From NCBI GenBank assembly GCA_964454745.1, contig CAYVUI010000015.1, positions 1-48,618 of the forward strand: a DNA stretch of 48,618 nt, in the 5' to 3' direction. A model generated the notes under the pieces. That model worked only from the letters and a program-made list of their open reading frames with translations. It ran no database searches and was not told where the DNA came from. Positions within the stretch are counted from its first letter, which is position 1. Each line of letters opens with the position of its first letter. The translations under genes and the position numbers were made by a program. Shown here in pieces: positions 25,063-33,871 of this stretch. The stretch comes from CAYVUI01 sp964454745 (GTDB taxonomy: Bacteria; Planctomycetota; Phycisphaerae; Sedimentisphaerales; Anaerohalosphaeraceae).

Positions 25063-26751
25063 ATGAGAGAATTGCTGATACAAACCGCGGACCGGACCAA
25101 GGTGGTCGACGCCGAGGCGCTTCGGGCGTACCTCGATGAAAACACCAACGGCCGGCGTGTGGACGAGGTGCTGCTTTCGTCGCCGAATTTCCGCGAGGAT
25201 ATGATCCTTCGCCTCTTCGCCGAGGCACTGGGGATGCCGTATATCGAGGAATTGTCCACCGAGACGGTGCCGCGTGAGTTCGTCGAGAAGGTTCCGGCCT
25301 CCTATGCGCAGCATCATTCGCTGATCGGCTACCGCAAAGGAGAGGGCGAGCCGATTACCGTGGTTGTGTGCCGCCCGCTCAATACCGCGGCGGTGGACAA
25401 CGTCAGCAAGATGCTCAATGAGCCGGTAGACTGCGCACTGGCGTCACGGACGAATATTACCGCAGCGATTGACGATGCGTATCAACAGAAGGATACAGTG
25501 ATCGAGGAAGTCGCCGAGGAGCTCGAGGAACAGAACCTCGACCAGTTGGTCGATGAGGTTGCCTCTTCGGATGACCTGCTCGATGTGGTCAACCGCCCGC
25601 CGGTAATCCGGCTGGTGAACGATGTACTGTTTCGCGCATTGCAGCTTCGGGCCAGTGATATTCATATTCACCCGTTTGAGACGAAAATCCAGGTTCGCTA
25701 CCGGATTGACGGCATTTTATACGATACCCTTTCCTTGCACCGTAATACGCTTTCGCTGATTATTTCGCGTATCAAGGTGATGGCGGGGATGGATATTGCC
25801 GAGCGGCGGATGCCCCAGGACGGGCGATGTTCGGTTCGGCTGGGCCAGCGGGAGATCGACCTGCGTGTCAGCACGGTGCCCACGAGCTTTGGCGAGCGGG
25901 CGGTGCTGCGTATTCTCGACAAGAGTTCGGGAATTTTTTCACTGGATATGCTCGGGCTCTGGGAGGATGACCTCAAGCTGTTTAACAGTATGATTAACCG
26001 TTCGCACGGCGTGTTTTTCGTGACCGGGCCGACCGGTTCGGGTAAGAGTACGACACTGTACGCGGCGCTGAACCAGATCGATTCGGTGCAGAAGAATATC
26101 ATGACGGTGGAAGACCCGATCGAGTACCAGCTTTCGGGGATCAGCCAGATGCAGGTGGCGTCGAAAAAGGGGGTGACGTTTGTCAATGCCCTGCGGCATA
26201 TTCTCCGCCAGGATCCGGATGTGATTATGGTCGGTGAAACGCGCGACCAGGAGACGGCGAGCATGTGTATCCAGTCTTCGCTGACCGGGCACCTTGTGTT
26301 CTCGACGCTGCACACCAACGACGCGGCGGGCACGGTATCGCGTCTGCTCGATTTCGGCGTAGAGCCGTACCTGGTCAGTTCGTCGCTGATCGGGGTGATG
26401 GCCCAGCGGCTGGTGCGGCGGACCTGTGATAACTGCAAAAAGGAATATGTGCCCAGTGAAGATGAACTGCGTGAGCTTAGCCTCGAGCAGGTGCCGGATA
26501 AATTTTATGAAGGGGCCGGCTGCGAGAAGTGTTTTAATACCGGCTACCGCGGCCGCGTGGGGATTTTTGAGCTGATGATGATTACCGAGGATATCCGCGA
26601 GATGGTGTATCGGCGTGAGACGGCCGGTGCGATCAAGAAGGTTGCGATTGCCTCCGGGATGAAAACGCTGCGTATGGACGGGGCGCGGAAGGCGGGGCGC
26701 GGACTGACGACGATTGCGGAAATCTTCCGGGTTACGCAGAGCGATGTGTAA
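25063..26751 (+). CDS. gspE: Type II secretion ATPase GspE
   Basis: Cytoplasmic hexameric ATPase that powers pseudopilus assembly. The N-terminal MshEN-like domain (about 1-150) would contact GspL. The catalytic domain has RASDIHIHPFE and RIDGILYDTL (Arg fingers and N2 domain), Walker A GPTGSGKST at 322-330, the Asp box VEDPIEYQL, Walker B DPDVIMVGE at 384-392 and the His box TLHTND. Four cysteines, CDNC at 455-458 and CEKC at 487-490, form the zinc-binding loop seen in GspE/PilB. At 562 residues the length is normal. It begins 21 bases after gspD. Confidence 0.97.
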   Translation: MRELLIQTADRTKVVDAEALRAYLDENTNGRRVDEVLLSSPNFREDMILRLFAEALGMPYIEELSTETVPREFVEKVPASYAQHHSLIGYRKGEGEPITVVVCRPLNTAAVDNVSKMLNEPVDCALASRTNITAAIDDAYQQKDTVIEEVAEELEEQNLDQLVDEVASSDDLLDVVNRPPVIRLVNDVLFRALQLRASDIHIHPFETKIQVRYRIDGILYDTLSLHRNTLSLIISRIKVMAGMDIAERRMPQDGRCSVRLGQREIDLRVSTVPTSFGERAVLRILDKSSGIFSLDMLGLWEDDLKLFNSMINRSHGVFFVTGPTGSGKSTTLYAALNQIDSVQKNIMTVEDPIEYQLSGISQMQVASKKGVTFVNALRHILRQDPDVIMVGETRDQETASMCIQSSLTGHLVFSTLHTNDAAGTVSRLLDFGVEPYLVSSSLIGVMAQRLVRRTCDNCKKEYVPSEDELRELSLEQVPDKFYEGAGCEKCFNTGYRGRVGIFELMMITEDIREMVYRRETAGAIKKVAIASGMKTLRMDGARKAGRGLTTIAEIFRVTQSDV

Positions 26752-26778
26752 ATTGAATCGAATTTTGCTGAGGGAATT

Positions 26779-27984
26779 ATGCCTCGTTACGCTTATACAG
26801 CTTTGGATGCATCACGCAAACGCACGCGGGGTACGCTGACGGCTGAGAGCCAGTATGCGGCACGCAAGCACCTGCGGACCCGCGGCCTGCACCCGACGAA
26901 CCTCAAGGAAGTAACCAACGAGGGCGGCGGTTCGCTGTTTTCGTTCGGGCGTTCGGGTCGGGGGGAGATCACCGGTTTTACGCGTGAGCTGGCGACAATG
27001 CTAAACGCCGGGATCAAGCTGACCGATGCACTGTCGGTGCTGACCCAGCAGGTCAATTCCATCCAGCTTCGCAACGCGCTGGGGGACATCCGCGACCGCG
27101 TGGTGACGGGCGAGTCGCTGGCCGATTCGATGGCGGAGTATCCGCATTATTTCAATATTGTGTACATCAGTATGGTCCGTGTGGGGGAATTGACCGGGAC
27201 GCTGCATAGTTCGCTTTCGACGATGGCGTCGTTTCGGGAGAAGCGGGCCAAGGTCGAGTCGAAAATGAAAACGGCGATGATCTACCCGGTGGTGCTGCTG
27301 ACGATTGCGTCCGGTGTGGTTCTGTTTTTGACATACTGGCTGATCCCGAAAGTGGCCAAGCAGATTGAGGATTCCGGCCAGGAACTGCCGGGGCTGACCA
27401 AAGCGATTATGAAGTTTACCGAGACGACGCTGAGCTGGTGGGGGGTGCTGATGCTGGCGGTGCTGATTGGTATTCTCTGGGCGGCGGGCGTGTTTTTCTC
27501 CACGCCCAAGGGTGCGTATATGAAGGATATGTTCTTTCTTAAGCTCCCGGTGTTCGGTTCGATTCTTCGTCAGCGGATTGTCGCGCGGTTTGCCTCGACG
27601 CTTTCGACCCTGATGGGCGCGGGGATGAGTGTGGCCGATTCGCTGCGGGTGGTGGCGGAGGTAACGGGTAATACGATCATGAACCGGGCGGTCTTGCAGG
27701 CACGGGACCGGATCCTTTCGGGGGCGGATATCGCGACGCCGCTGCGGGAGAGCGGGGTGATTGATCCCTCGATCGCGCACATGGTGGCGGTGGGGGAAAA
27801 AAGCGGCGAGCTGGAAATGATGCTGCGGACGATCAGTGAGAGCCTTGAGTCGTCCTCGGATGTGGTCGTCGAGCGGCTGATGGCAGTGGTCGAGCCGTTG
27901 ATTATTGTCGCGCTGGCCGGGATTATCGCGACGATTGCCCTGGCTGCCTTTTTGCCGCTGTTTCGGCTCTCGATGGGTATTTAA
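26779..27984 (+). CDS. gspF: Type II secretion inner-membrane platform protein GspF
   Basis: Polytopic core of the inner-membrane platform, contacting GspE and the pseudopilins. The N-terminal PRYAYTALDASRKRTRGTL is the typical GspF opening. Two GspF repeats follow: ITGFTRELATMLNAGIKLTDAL with FNIVYISMVRVGELTGTL, and QRIVARFASTLSTLMGAGMS with MVAVGEKSGELEMML. Membrane helices are at about 171-190, 221-241 and 373-393. The protein has 401 residues, standard for the family. GAGGGA lies just before the ATG, and the gap from gspE is 27 bases. Confidence 0.97.
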   Translation: MPRYAYTALDASRKRTRGTLTAESQYAARKHLRTRGLHPTNLKEVTNEGGGSLFSFGRSGRGEITGFTRELATMLNAGIKLTDALSVLTQQVNSIQLRNALGDIRDRVVTGESLADSMAEYPHYFNIVYISMVRVGELTGTLHSSLSTMASFREKRAKVESKMKTAMIYPVVLLTIASGVVLFLTYWLIPKVAKQIEDSGQELPGLTKAIMKFTETTLSWWGVLMLAVLIGILWAAGVFFSTPKGAYMKDMFFLKLPVFGSILRQRIVARFASTLSTLMGAGMSVADSLRVVAEVTGNTIMNRAVLQARDRILSGADIATPLRESGVIDPSIAHMVAVGEKSGELEMMLRTISESLESSSDVVVERLMAVVEPLIIVALAGIIATIALAAFLPLFRLSMGI

Positions 27985-28050
27985 GGAAATAGAACAAAAG
28001 AATTACGATAAGAGAATAATTGGGTATATGAATTGAAGAAGGAGAAATCA

Positions 28051-28497
28051 ATGAATTATAAGAGACGCAATACGAAGAAGAAGGCGTTTAGCCTGGTGGA
28101 AGTGATGGCGGTTGTCATTATTCTTGGGCTGCTGGCCGGTGTGGCACTGGTGAATTTTGCCGGGCAGGTTGAGAAGGCTAAAAAGAAGTCGACCGAGGCA
28201 AACTTAAAGGCCCTGCACAACGCGGTGCTGCAGTTTAAGATGGATACCGGGGAGTACCCCACCGAAGAGGACGGCCTGTGGGCGCTGGTCGAAGAGCCGA
28301 TGGATGTGACCGGCTGGCAGCAGGGCGGCTACCTTGAGACCACGGAAGTGCCTCTGGATGCCTGGAAGAACGAGTTCATCTATATCCTCGGCCCCGAGAG
28401 CGGCAAGCCGTTTGTGATTATCAGCTACGGTGCGGACGGCGAGCCCGAGGGTGAGGACCTGGACGCGGACCTGTACAGTACCGATATTTTGTATTGA
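28051..28497 (+). CDS. gspG: Major pseudopilin GspG
   Basis: Major subunit of the T2SS pseudopilus. The ATG at 28051 follows GAAGGAGA with proper spacing; an upstream TTG at 28033 would add six residues. The prepilin leader is short and basic (MNYKRRNTKKKA), then cleavage before FSLVEVMAVVIILGLLAG. The residue before the cut is alanine rather than the usual glycine. The body has the GspG pattern EANLKALHNAVLQFKMDTGEYPTEEDGLW divided by its Asp/Gly turn, DAWKNEFIYILG, and an acidic C-terminal loop likely to bind calcium. The mature protein has about 136 residues. Confidence 0.95.
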   Translation: MNYKRRNTKKKAFSLVEVMAVVIILGLLAGVALVNFAGQVEKAKKKSTEANLKALHNAVLQFKMDTGEYPTEEDGLWALVEEPMDVTGWQQGGYLETTEVPLDAWKNEFIYILGPESGKPFVIISYGADGEPEGEDLDADLYSTDILY

Positions 28498-28518
28498 TCG
28501 GATTTTGGGTGAACGGGG

Positions 28519-29100
28519 ATGCGCAAAGGCCATGAAAAATACGGCGGGGTGACGCTGGTCGAGCTGATCATGGTCCTGATGGTGATTTCGATGATCGCCG
28601 GGGTCGCGTTTCTCAATTATATACCGATTCACAGCCGGGCGAAGTTTAAGCAGCGGGCGCAGGATATCACCGGGATGTTTGAGCTGGCGTACCGGGCCTC
28701 ACGCGAGAGCGACAGCCGCTATGCGGTCATCATCGACTTTGACGAGCAGATGTATATCCTCCGGCAGTACAAATCGCTCGATTTTGAGGGCATGGACGAG
28801 CAGGAGGCGGTGCTGCAGGTTGGATACTTCGATGAAAAGTTTCAGATTGTGGATGTGATTTTCGATGATGGCGAGAGCACGCTGGACCGGTCCCGGGATG
28901 AGGATATTTTGCAGCTTCGGGCGATTTTTTACGCCGGCCGCAGCGGCTGGCAGTACGGCGGCAAGATCATACTGCTCGACCGGGACGGCAACCCGTGGTC
29001 GCTTCTGGTGGATCGATTCAGCCCGGTGGTGCGGGTGGTGCCCGGGGATATCGAGGTGCCGATGCTCGAGCCGATTCGCTCGGATGAGATGTTTTTTTAA
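28519..29100 (+). CDS. gspH: Minor pseudopilin, GspH-like
   Basis: Type IV pilin-like protein of 193 residues. The leader MRKGHEKYGG is cut before VTLVELIMVLMVISMIAGVA, with Gly at -1 and Glu at +5, as required for prepilin peptidase. The soluble part begins with a helix (FKQRAQDITGMFELAYRAS) and continues with beta-rich sequence such as RYAVIIDFDEQMYIL and GGKIILLDRDGNPWSLLVDR, as in GspH/FimT. It begins 21 bases after gspG, and its order in the operon (G-H-I-J-K) supports GspH. Confidence 0.85.
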   Translation: MRKGHEKYGGVTLVELIMVLMVISMIAGVAFLNYIPIHSRAKFKQRAQDITGMFELAYRASRESDSRYAVIIDFDEQMYILRQYKSLDFEGMDEQEAVLQVGYFDEKFQIVDVIFDDGESTLDRSRDEDILQLRAIFYAGRSGWQYGGKIILLDRDGNPWSLLVDRFSPVVRVVPGDIEVPMLEPIRSDEMFF

Positions 29101-29108
29101 GGTTTTGG

Positions 29109-29957
29109 ATGTTTGGGTTTCGTAACAATTTGTTCGCTATAGTGAAACGCGGATTCACGCTGATCGAGGTGATGATGGCGGTGGCGATCCTCGGCGTGAT
29201 TTTGGCCAGTGCGATGCTGGTGGCGAATCGGTCGATTGAGGCGATGATCGATGTGCGCACCCGCGGCAGGGCCTTTGAAGTGGCCCGGGAGAATATGGAA
29301 CTGGTCATGGCCGGGGATTATGTCGAGCAGTTTGCGGAATTCGGCATGAGCGAAATGTACCCGGAGATCGAGTACGAGCTGATCGTCGAGCCGTTTTATG
29401 AGCCGGTTAATAACCGGATGTGGATCCAGGCCAAGAGTACGGCGGCGTACATGGACCGCGAGGGTGAGTCGCAGGATGTAACGCTGACGTGCTGGGTGAC
29501 GAACCTGACCAAGAAGCAGATTACGCAGATTCTCGAGCAGATGAAGCGAGAGGAGGATTTTGCCGAGCGGATGCAAAAGCAGTTTGAGGATTATACTCCC
29601 GAGGAATTGTATGAACTGATGCAGAACTCCGTGATGGGCGGGGACATGGAGATGGCCAACTGGTACGGCAATGTGCTTTCGTGGCATTTTCCGGATTCGG
29701 CCCAGGCTGGGCAGATCACGGATGTGATCCCGGACTTTGAACCTTCGATCGATCCGCCCGAACCCCCGACCAATCCGGATGATCCGCTCGGGCCTGGAGG
29801 CGGGGATGATTCTACAGATAATGGAAATGAGCCAACCGATGAGCCTGACCCATTCTGTGATGACTGGTGCCAGCGGTCGGAGCAGCAGTTAATTAATGAT
29901 TTCGGCCCGCAGATGGGCAAGATGATACAGGGTATGTGCGAGATGTTCTGTCAGTAA
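29109..29957 (+). CDS. gspI: Minor pseudopilin, GspI-like, with a long Cys-containing C-terminal extension
   Basis: Pilin-like subunit of the pseudopilus tip. The leader ends KRG, with cleavage before FTLIEVMMAVAILGVILASA (Glu at +5). The N-terminal 120 residues fit GspI, but the protein has 282 residues against the usual 120 or so. Residues about 130-210 form a charged helical region. A Pro/Asp/Gly linker (about 215-248) follows, then a terminal module with cysteines 250, 254, 277 and 281 in two C-x3-C pairs (CDDWC and CEMFC) 22 residues apart. The start is eight bases after gspH. Assignment to I rather than another minor pseudopilin is by operon order. Confidence 0.82.
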   Translation: MFGFRNNLFAIVKRGFTLIEVMMAVAILGVILASAMLVANRSIEAMIDVRTRGRAFEVARENMELVMAGDYVEQFAEFGMSEMYPEIEYELIVEPFYEPVNNRMWIQAKSTAAYMDREGESQDVTLTCWVTNLTKKQITQILEQMKREEDFAERMQKQFEDYTPEELYELMQNSVMGGDMEMANWYGNVLSWHFPDSAQAGQITDVIPDFEPSIDPPEPPTNPDDPLGPGGGDDSTDNGNEPTDEPDPFCDDWCQRSEQQLINDFGPQMGKMIQGMCEMFCQ

Positions 29958-29961
29958 CAGC

Positions 29962-30858
29962 ATGTTTAGGAAACGAAAACAATCTGTTTGCGGTTTTACG
30001 CTGGTCGAGGTGATGACGGTGATGATTATTGCGTCGATCCTCGTGATTGCCGTGGTGGGTATTTACAGCCGGGTGCGGGATGCCGCGGCGTCGGTCAACC
30101 GCGAGCTCGAGTCCATTACCCGTCCGGTGCTGGTGGCCCAGCGGATCGCCGAAGACCTGGACCGCCTGGCGGCGCCTGGCGTGGATACGAGCATCGAGAT
30201 TTCGAACAGTTTTGACGGCGAGTACACAATCTCACGAATGGTGATCTCGAACCGCATCCTGGACCGCGAGGATCAGCCGGTGGTTTTTGAGCGGGTGACC
30301 TGGCAGAGCGCATACGATATGAATACCGATTCACTGGTGCTGTACCGGGCGCACGGCGGGATGAATCTTGAGGATAAGCTGATCGATGCCCAGATTGAAG
30401 CACTGGCCGAAAAAGAGGTTGAATTGTTCGTGCCGGTTGTTGGAGGGCTGACGTATTTTACCTTCCAGGTGCCCAAGCAGACGACGATGGGCGCCGGGGC
30501 CGGCAATCCGGATTCCATGGTGGATGATTTTGACGTGGCCGGGCCGGGGATTACGTACCTCGACGAATGGAAAGAGGATACACTGCCCGCGGGCATTACC
30601 GTGACGATCTCATTTACCCAACCCGAGGAGGATGTATTCGGGCAGGCTTTTTTTGAAGACGATGATTTGTACCAGCGGACCATCGCGGTGGATCGGACAA
30701 GGCTGATCCCGTTTAAGTTTGTCAAGAAGGTGTATAAACTGCCGGAGATGGGTATCAAGGAAGATGACGAAGAAGAGGATGAGGACGAATTGACCGATCC
30801 CAATGAGTTGGAAGAGGGCGAAATCGAACAGCTCGATGAGGAGATGCGCGTGCAATGA
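29962..30858 (+). CDS. gspJ: Minor pseudopilin, GspJ-like
   Basis: Pilin-like protein of 298 residues. The leader MFRKRKQSVCG is cut before FTLVEVMTVMIIASILVIAV (Gly at -1, Glu at +5). The soluble part has RPVLVAQRIAEDLDRLAAPG and beta-strand segments typical of GspJ (VVFERVTWQSAYD, DSLVLYRAHGG, GITVTISFTQ). The C-terminus after about 268 is an acidic tail (EDDEEEDEDELTDPNELEEG), unusual for the family. It starts four bases after gspI and overlaps gspK by four bases (ATGA), so translation is likely coupled. Confidence 0.85.
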   Translation: MFRKRKQSVCGFTLVEVMTVMIIASILVIAVVGIYSRVRDAAASVNRELESITRPVLVAQRIAEDLDRLAAPGVDTSIEISNSFDGEYTISRMVISNRILDREDQPVVFERVTWQSAYDMNTDSLVLYRAHGGMNLEDKLIDAQIEALAEKEVELFVPVVGGLTYFTFQVPKQTTMGAGAGNPDSMVDDFDVAGPGITYLDEWKEDTLPAGITVTISFTQPEEDVFGQAFFEDDDLYQRTIAVDRTRLIPFKFVKKVYKLPEMGIKEDDEEEDEDELTDPNELEEGEIEQLDEEMRVQ

Positions 30859-32384
30859 GCAGGATTCCGACAAGACAACCTGTTCGAGGCAGTCAGCGCC
30901 CGGCAGCAGCCTCGCGGCGAGGCATGGTCCTGGTCCTTACGCTGATCGTTCTGGTGGTGCTGATTGTTCTGGTTTATACCCTCACGACGCGGGTGCGGGG
31001 CTACCGGCGATATCAGCAGTACATGATTGATTATCAGCAGGCGCAATATGCCTGCGATTCCGCGATCAAGTATGCCCTCGCTGAGGCGGGAACGATTGAG
31101 CTCAAGTACATTACGCGTGAGGATTTTGTAGATTTCTCGGATGTGTTTGCCCTGGATCAGTATGAGCTGGACCGCCTGCTTTCGGACTGGGCGGACTTGA
31201 TTGAAGACAAAATCGAGGCGGAGGAGACGGTCGATACCCAATGGATCTTCAAGGAAGACCCGTTCGCAGTTCAGGAAACAGGAGATCCGTTTGCGATGAT
31301 GTTTAATAACCTGATGTTCGAGTCATCGCTTGATGAGGACCCCAACGAAACGGATGAACTGGAGGATGAATTTTCCGATTCGTCTCAGGAAGAGAAGCCT
31401 TCGCCGTTTAGCGGCGGTTTGTTTGGGGGTGAGGATGAATCTGATTTTGAGGACCCCAACGAGGTGCTCGATGATATGGTGATCGATCCCAATAATCTCA
31501 AGATTCCAGGTCCCTACGGCCCGCCGTGGCCGCTGGTTCAGGAACCCTATGAGTTTGAGGTAGGCGATGCGAGCATCCGTATTGAAATCATGGATGAAAA
31601 CGCCAAGATGCCCCTGACCTGGGCAATTATCCAGGACCCGGAGATTGAGCGGGAGGCCGAGGCGGCGGTGGAGACCTTCTGCGAGTGGATGCAGATGGAG
31701 CGGTCCCAGATTGAGGCCCTGATCGAGCAGATGAAGGTGGTTCGCGACATTAAGGAATTCAAAATCGATCCCAAAGATGTGGCCCTGGAGGAAAAAAAGG
31801 GTGTTCGTTCCGCCGAGGAAGATGAAAAACAAAAGGTTGCTAATGTCCGTAAAACGAGGGATCGGCTTCGCAGGGATCGAAATCAGCAGGCTTCCAGGGA
31901 CAAAGAGGAAACGCCGGAAAAGGTGACTCGCCCGGCGATTTATCATCATACCGACTTTGCCAAGCTGCTGCACAGCACCGTGATTCATGTCGAAAAACTT
32001 GACGAGCCGATTCCGGAGACGGGAAAACGCCTAGAATCCGCCCGAAAATATCTTGCCCTGTGGGGCTCTCAGCGGATTAATGTCAATACGGCTCCGCGTC
32101 ATGTTCTCGAGGCGGCGTTTACTTTTGCCGGCCAGCCGGTCGAGATCGCCCAGGCGGTGATCGACGAGAGACGTGTCAAGGCCTTTGCAAGCATAAAAGA
32201 CCTCAAGGATCGGCTGTTTCAGTATTCGAATTATTTTGAGCGGGCCGAGGATTTTATTGCCACCGACAGCAAGTACCTGGCCATCCGGGTCAGTGCGCAA
32301 AAGGGCAGTGCGAAGGTTTCCGCCGTGGCGACGGTGATCAAAGACGGCAGCAAGGTTCAGCCGATAGCGATTATGTACTATTAG
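30855..32384 (+). CDS. gspK: GspK-like minor pseudopilin
   Basis: Large tip pseudopilin of 509 residues. The leader ends ASRRG and is cut before MVLVLTLIVLVVLIVLVYTL. As in other GspK proteins there is no glutamate at +5, which fits the cap position. Two SAM-like/alpha-helical segments are recognisable, including RINVNTAPRHVLEAAFTFAG and AVIDERRVKAFASIKDL, the usual C-terminal GspK signature. Acidic low-complexity stretches lie at about 155-185 (DEDPNETDELEDEF) and again near 197-205 (FEDPNEVLDD), with a Lys/Glu/Arg-rich insert about 310-355. It overlaps gspJ by four bases. Confidence 0.9.
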   Translation: MSRIPTRQPVRGSQRPAAASRRGMVLVLTLIVLVVLIVLVYTLTTRVRGYRRYQQYMIDYQQAQYACDSAIKYALAEAGTIELKYITREDFVDFSDVFALDQYELDRLLSDWADLIEDKIEAEETVDTQWIFKEDPFAVQETGDPFAMMFNNLMFESSLDEDPNETDELEDEFSDSSQEEKPSPFSGGLFGGEDESDFEDPNEVLDDMVIDPNNLKIPGPYGPPWPLVQEPYEFEVGDASIRIEIMDENAKMPLTWAIIQDPEIEREAEAAVETFCEWMQMERSQIEALIEQMKVVRDIKEFKIDPKDVALEEKKGVRSAEEDEKQKVANVRKTRDRLRRDRNQQASRDKEETPEKVTRPAIYHHTDFAKLLHSTVIHVEKLDEPIPETGKRLESARKYLALWGSQRINVNTAPRHVLEAAFTFAGQPVEIAQAVIDERRVKAFASIKDLKDRLFQYSNYFERAEDFIATDSKYLAIRVSAQKGSAKVSAVATVIKDGSKVQPIAIMYY

Positions 32385-32419
32385 GATAAAATTTTTCCGA
32401 TTCAGGAAGAGAGAAACAT

Positions 32420-33868
32420 ATGGAATCAATATCGTGTCTTGGAATGACAATGACGGGCGATTCGCTGACTGCGGTGGTCTTAAATGCTCAAAGCGGAGGG
32501 CGGCTGCGTGTCAGTGATGTACTGACCATTGAAAACCCGGTGGATTCGGAGGAAACCCCACTTCCGCTGCCCGAGCAGTTGTACCGCCGGATTCAGCAAA
32601 AGTCGATTAAGTATGAACAGATGTGTGTGGCCCGCCATGCCGGGGAATACACGCAGCATCAGCTTCACAGTGAATTTACCGAGTTTCGTCAGATCAGCCA
32701 GACGATCCGTTTCGATGCGGAAGAGGCCATGGCGACGGATGTCAGTGACTTGGCGATTGCCTTTCATATTACTTCGATCGAGGAAAACGGTTCGGATATT
32801 GCCGTGTTCACCACCAGCCGCAGCCGGATTTCACTGGATCTCAATGAGCTGCTCTCCCGCAAATTTGATCCTGCCATGATCGAGCCGGACCTGGTTACAC
32901 TGGCACGATACCTGGATCACGGCTTTGAGATGGCTTCTCATCCCGGCAGGCTCTACGCGGTGCTCCATGAAGGGGTATGTTACCTGATGTGCCCGGGGCA
33001 GAACGGGCAGGCTCCATGTCTGCGGAGTTTCTTGATTCGCCGCGGCACAGGCATCGAAATGATATTCAAGCGTGAAGTCATGATGACCCTCGCCTCTTTG
33101 GGCGGCAGGGTTTCTGTGGAAGAATTGCACTTGACCGGAGACCTGAAAGGCCTTGATGTCAAATCGCTTTCGGGTCATGTCGGATTGCCGGTAGAAACCT
33201 TCTCTCTGCTGGAGACTAAGGCGATTCAATTTGATGATCCGGTGAAATCGAATCCGGTTTCATTTGCGATTGCTGCCGGGGCGGCACTGGGAGAGATATT
33301 CGGGGATTATCGGACGGATTTCCGTGAAGACTTTTCGCCGTATCTTGGTAAACGCAAGATCATGCAGAAACTGGGGCTGGTCATCAGCGCGTCGATTACA
33401 CTGGCGTTGCTGGCGGTTGCTGTTTTTTTCCAGTTCCAGTCGTTCCGCGACAACCGGGATGCCAGTCGCTTGCAGGATCACCTTGAAGAACAGTTTCGCA
33501 GGGTGATGGGTACAAGCTATGAGACCAATTACGGCCGGATTGATACGAAGCTTCGCCGCGAAGTCAACAAACTGGAAAAGGCTAACCGGGGGCTCTTTGC
33601 CGGGGATGATGAGTCAGTGCCCGCAAAGGTTACCTATGTTCTTGAGGCCCTCAATGAACTGCCTCCTTCAGTGGATTTGAATATCGATGAGATTTCTCTC
33701 TCTTCCGGGAATATCAGTGTTCGTGGCGATACCGCCTCTGCGGCACAAACACGAATGCTCTTTAGCCAGTTCGATAAGCATCCCCGCCTCGAACGGATTA
33801 ATGAGGTGCTCAAGGAAGCGGGGGCAAGACACAGTTTTTCGGTTAATTTGAATTTAAGCAGGGAATAA
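32420..33868 (+). CDS. gspL: GspL/PilM-PilN-like inner-membrane assembly protein
   Basis: Bitopic component of the T2SS platform that would recruit GspE. The N-terminal part (about 1-300) resembles the actin-like cytoplasmic fold of GspL/PilM, with LGMTMTGDSLTAVVLNAQ at the start and SFAIAAGAALGEIF at the end. A single membrane helix is at about 318-337 (LGLVISASITLALLAVAVFF). The periplasmic part has a coiled-coil-like helix and a ferredoxin-like NISVRGDTASAAQTRMLF segment. At 482 residues it is somewhat longer than typical GspL (about 400). GAGAGAAA precedes the ATG. The assignment rests on topology and operon position. Confidence 0.75.
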   Translation: MESISCLGMTMTGDSLTAVVLNAQSGGRLRVSDVLTIENPVDSEETPLPLPEQLYRRIQQKSIKYEQMCVARHAGEYTQHQLHSEFTEFRQISQTIRFDAEEAMATDVSDLAIAFHITSIEENGSDIAVFTTSRSRISLDLNELLSRKFDPAMIEPDLVTLARYLDHGFEMASHPGRLYAVLHEGVCYLMCPGQNGQAPCLRSFLIRRGTGIEMIFKREVMMTLASLGGRVSVEELHLTGDLKGLDVKSLSGHVGLPVETFSLLETKAIQFDDPVKSNPVSFAIAAGAALGEIFGDYRTDFREDFSPYLGKRKIMQKLGLVISASITLALLAVAVFFQFQSFRDNRDASRLQDHLEEQFRRVMGTSYETNYGRIDTKLRREVNKLEKANRGLFAGDDESVPAKVTYVLEALNELPPSVDLNIDEISLSSGNISVRGDTASAAQTRMLFSQFDKHPRLERINEVLKEAGARHSFSVNLNLSRE

Positions 33869-33871
33869 GAT

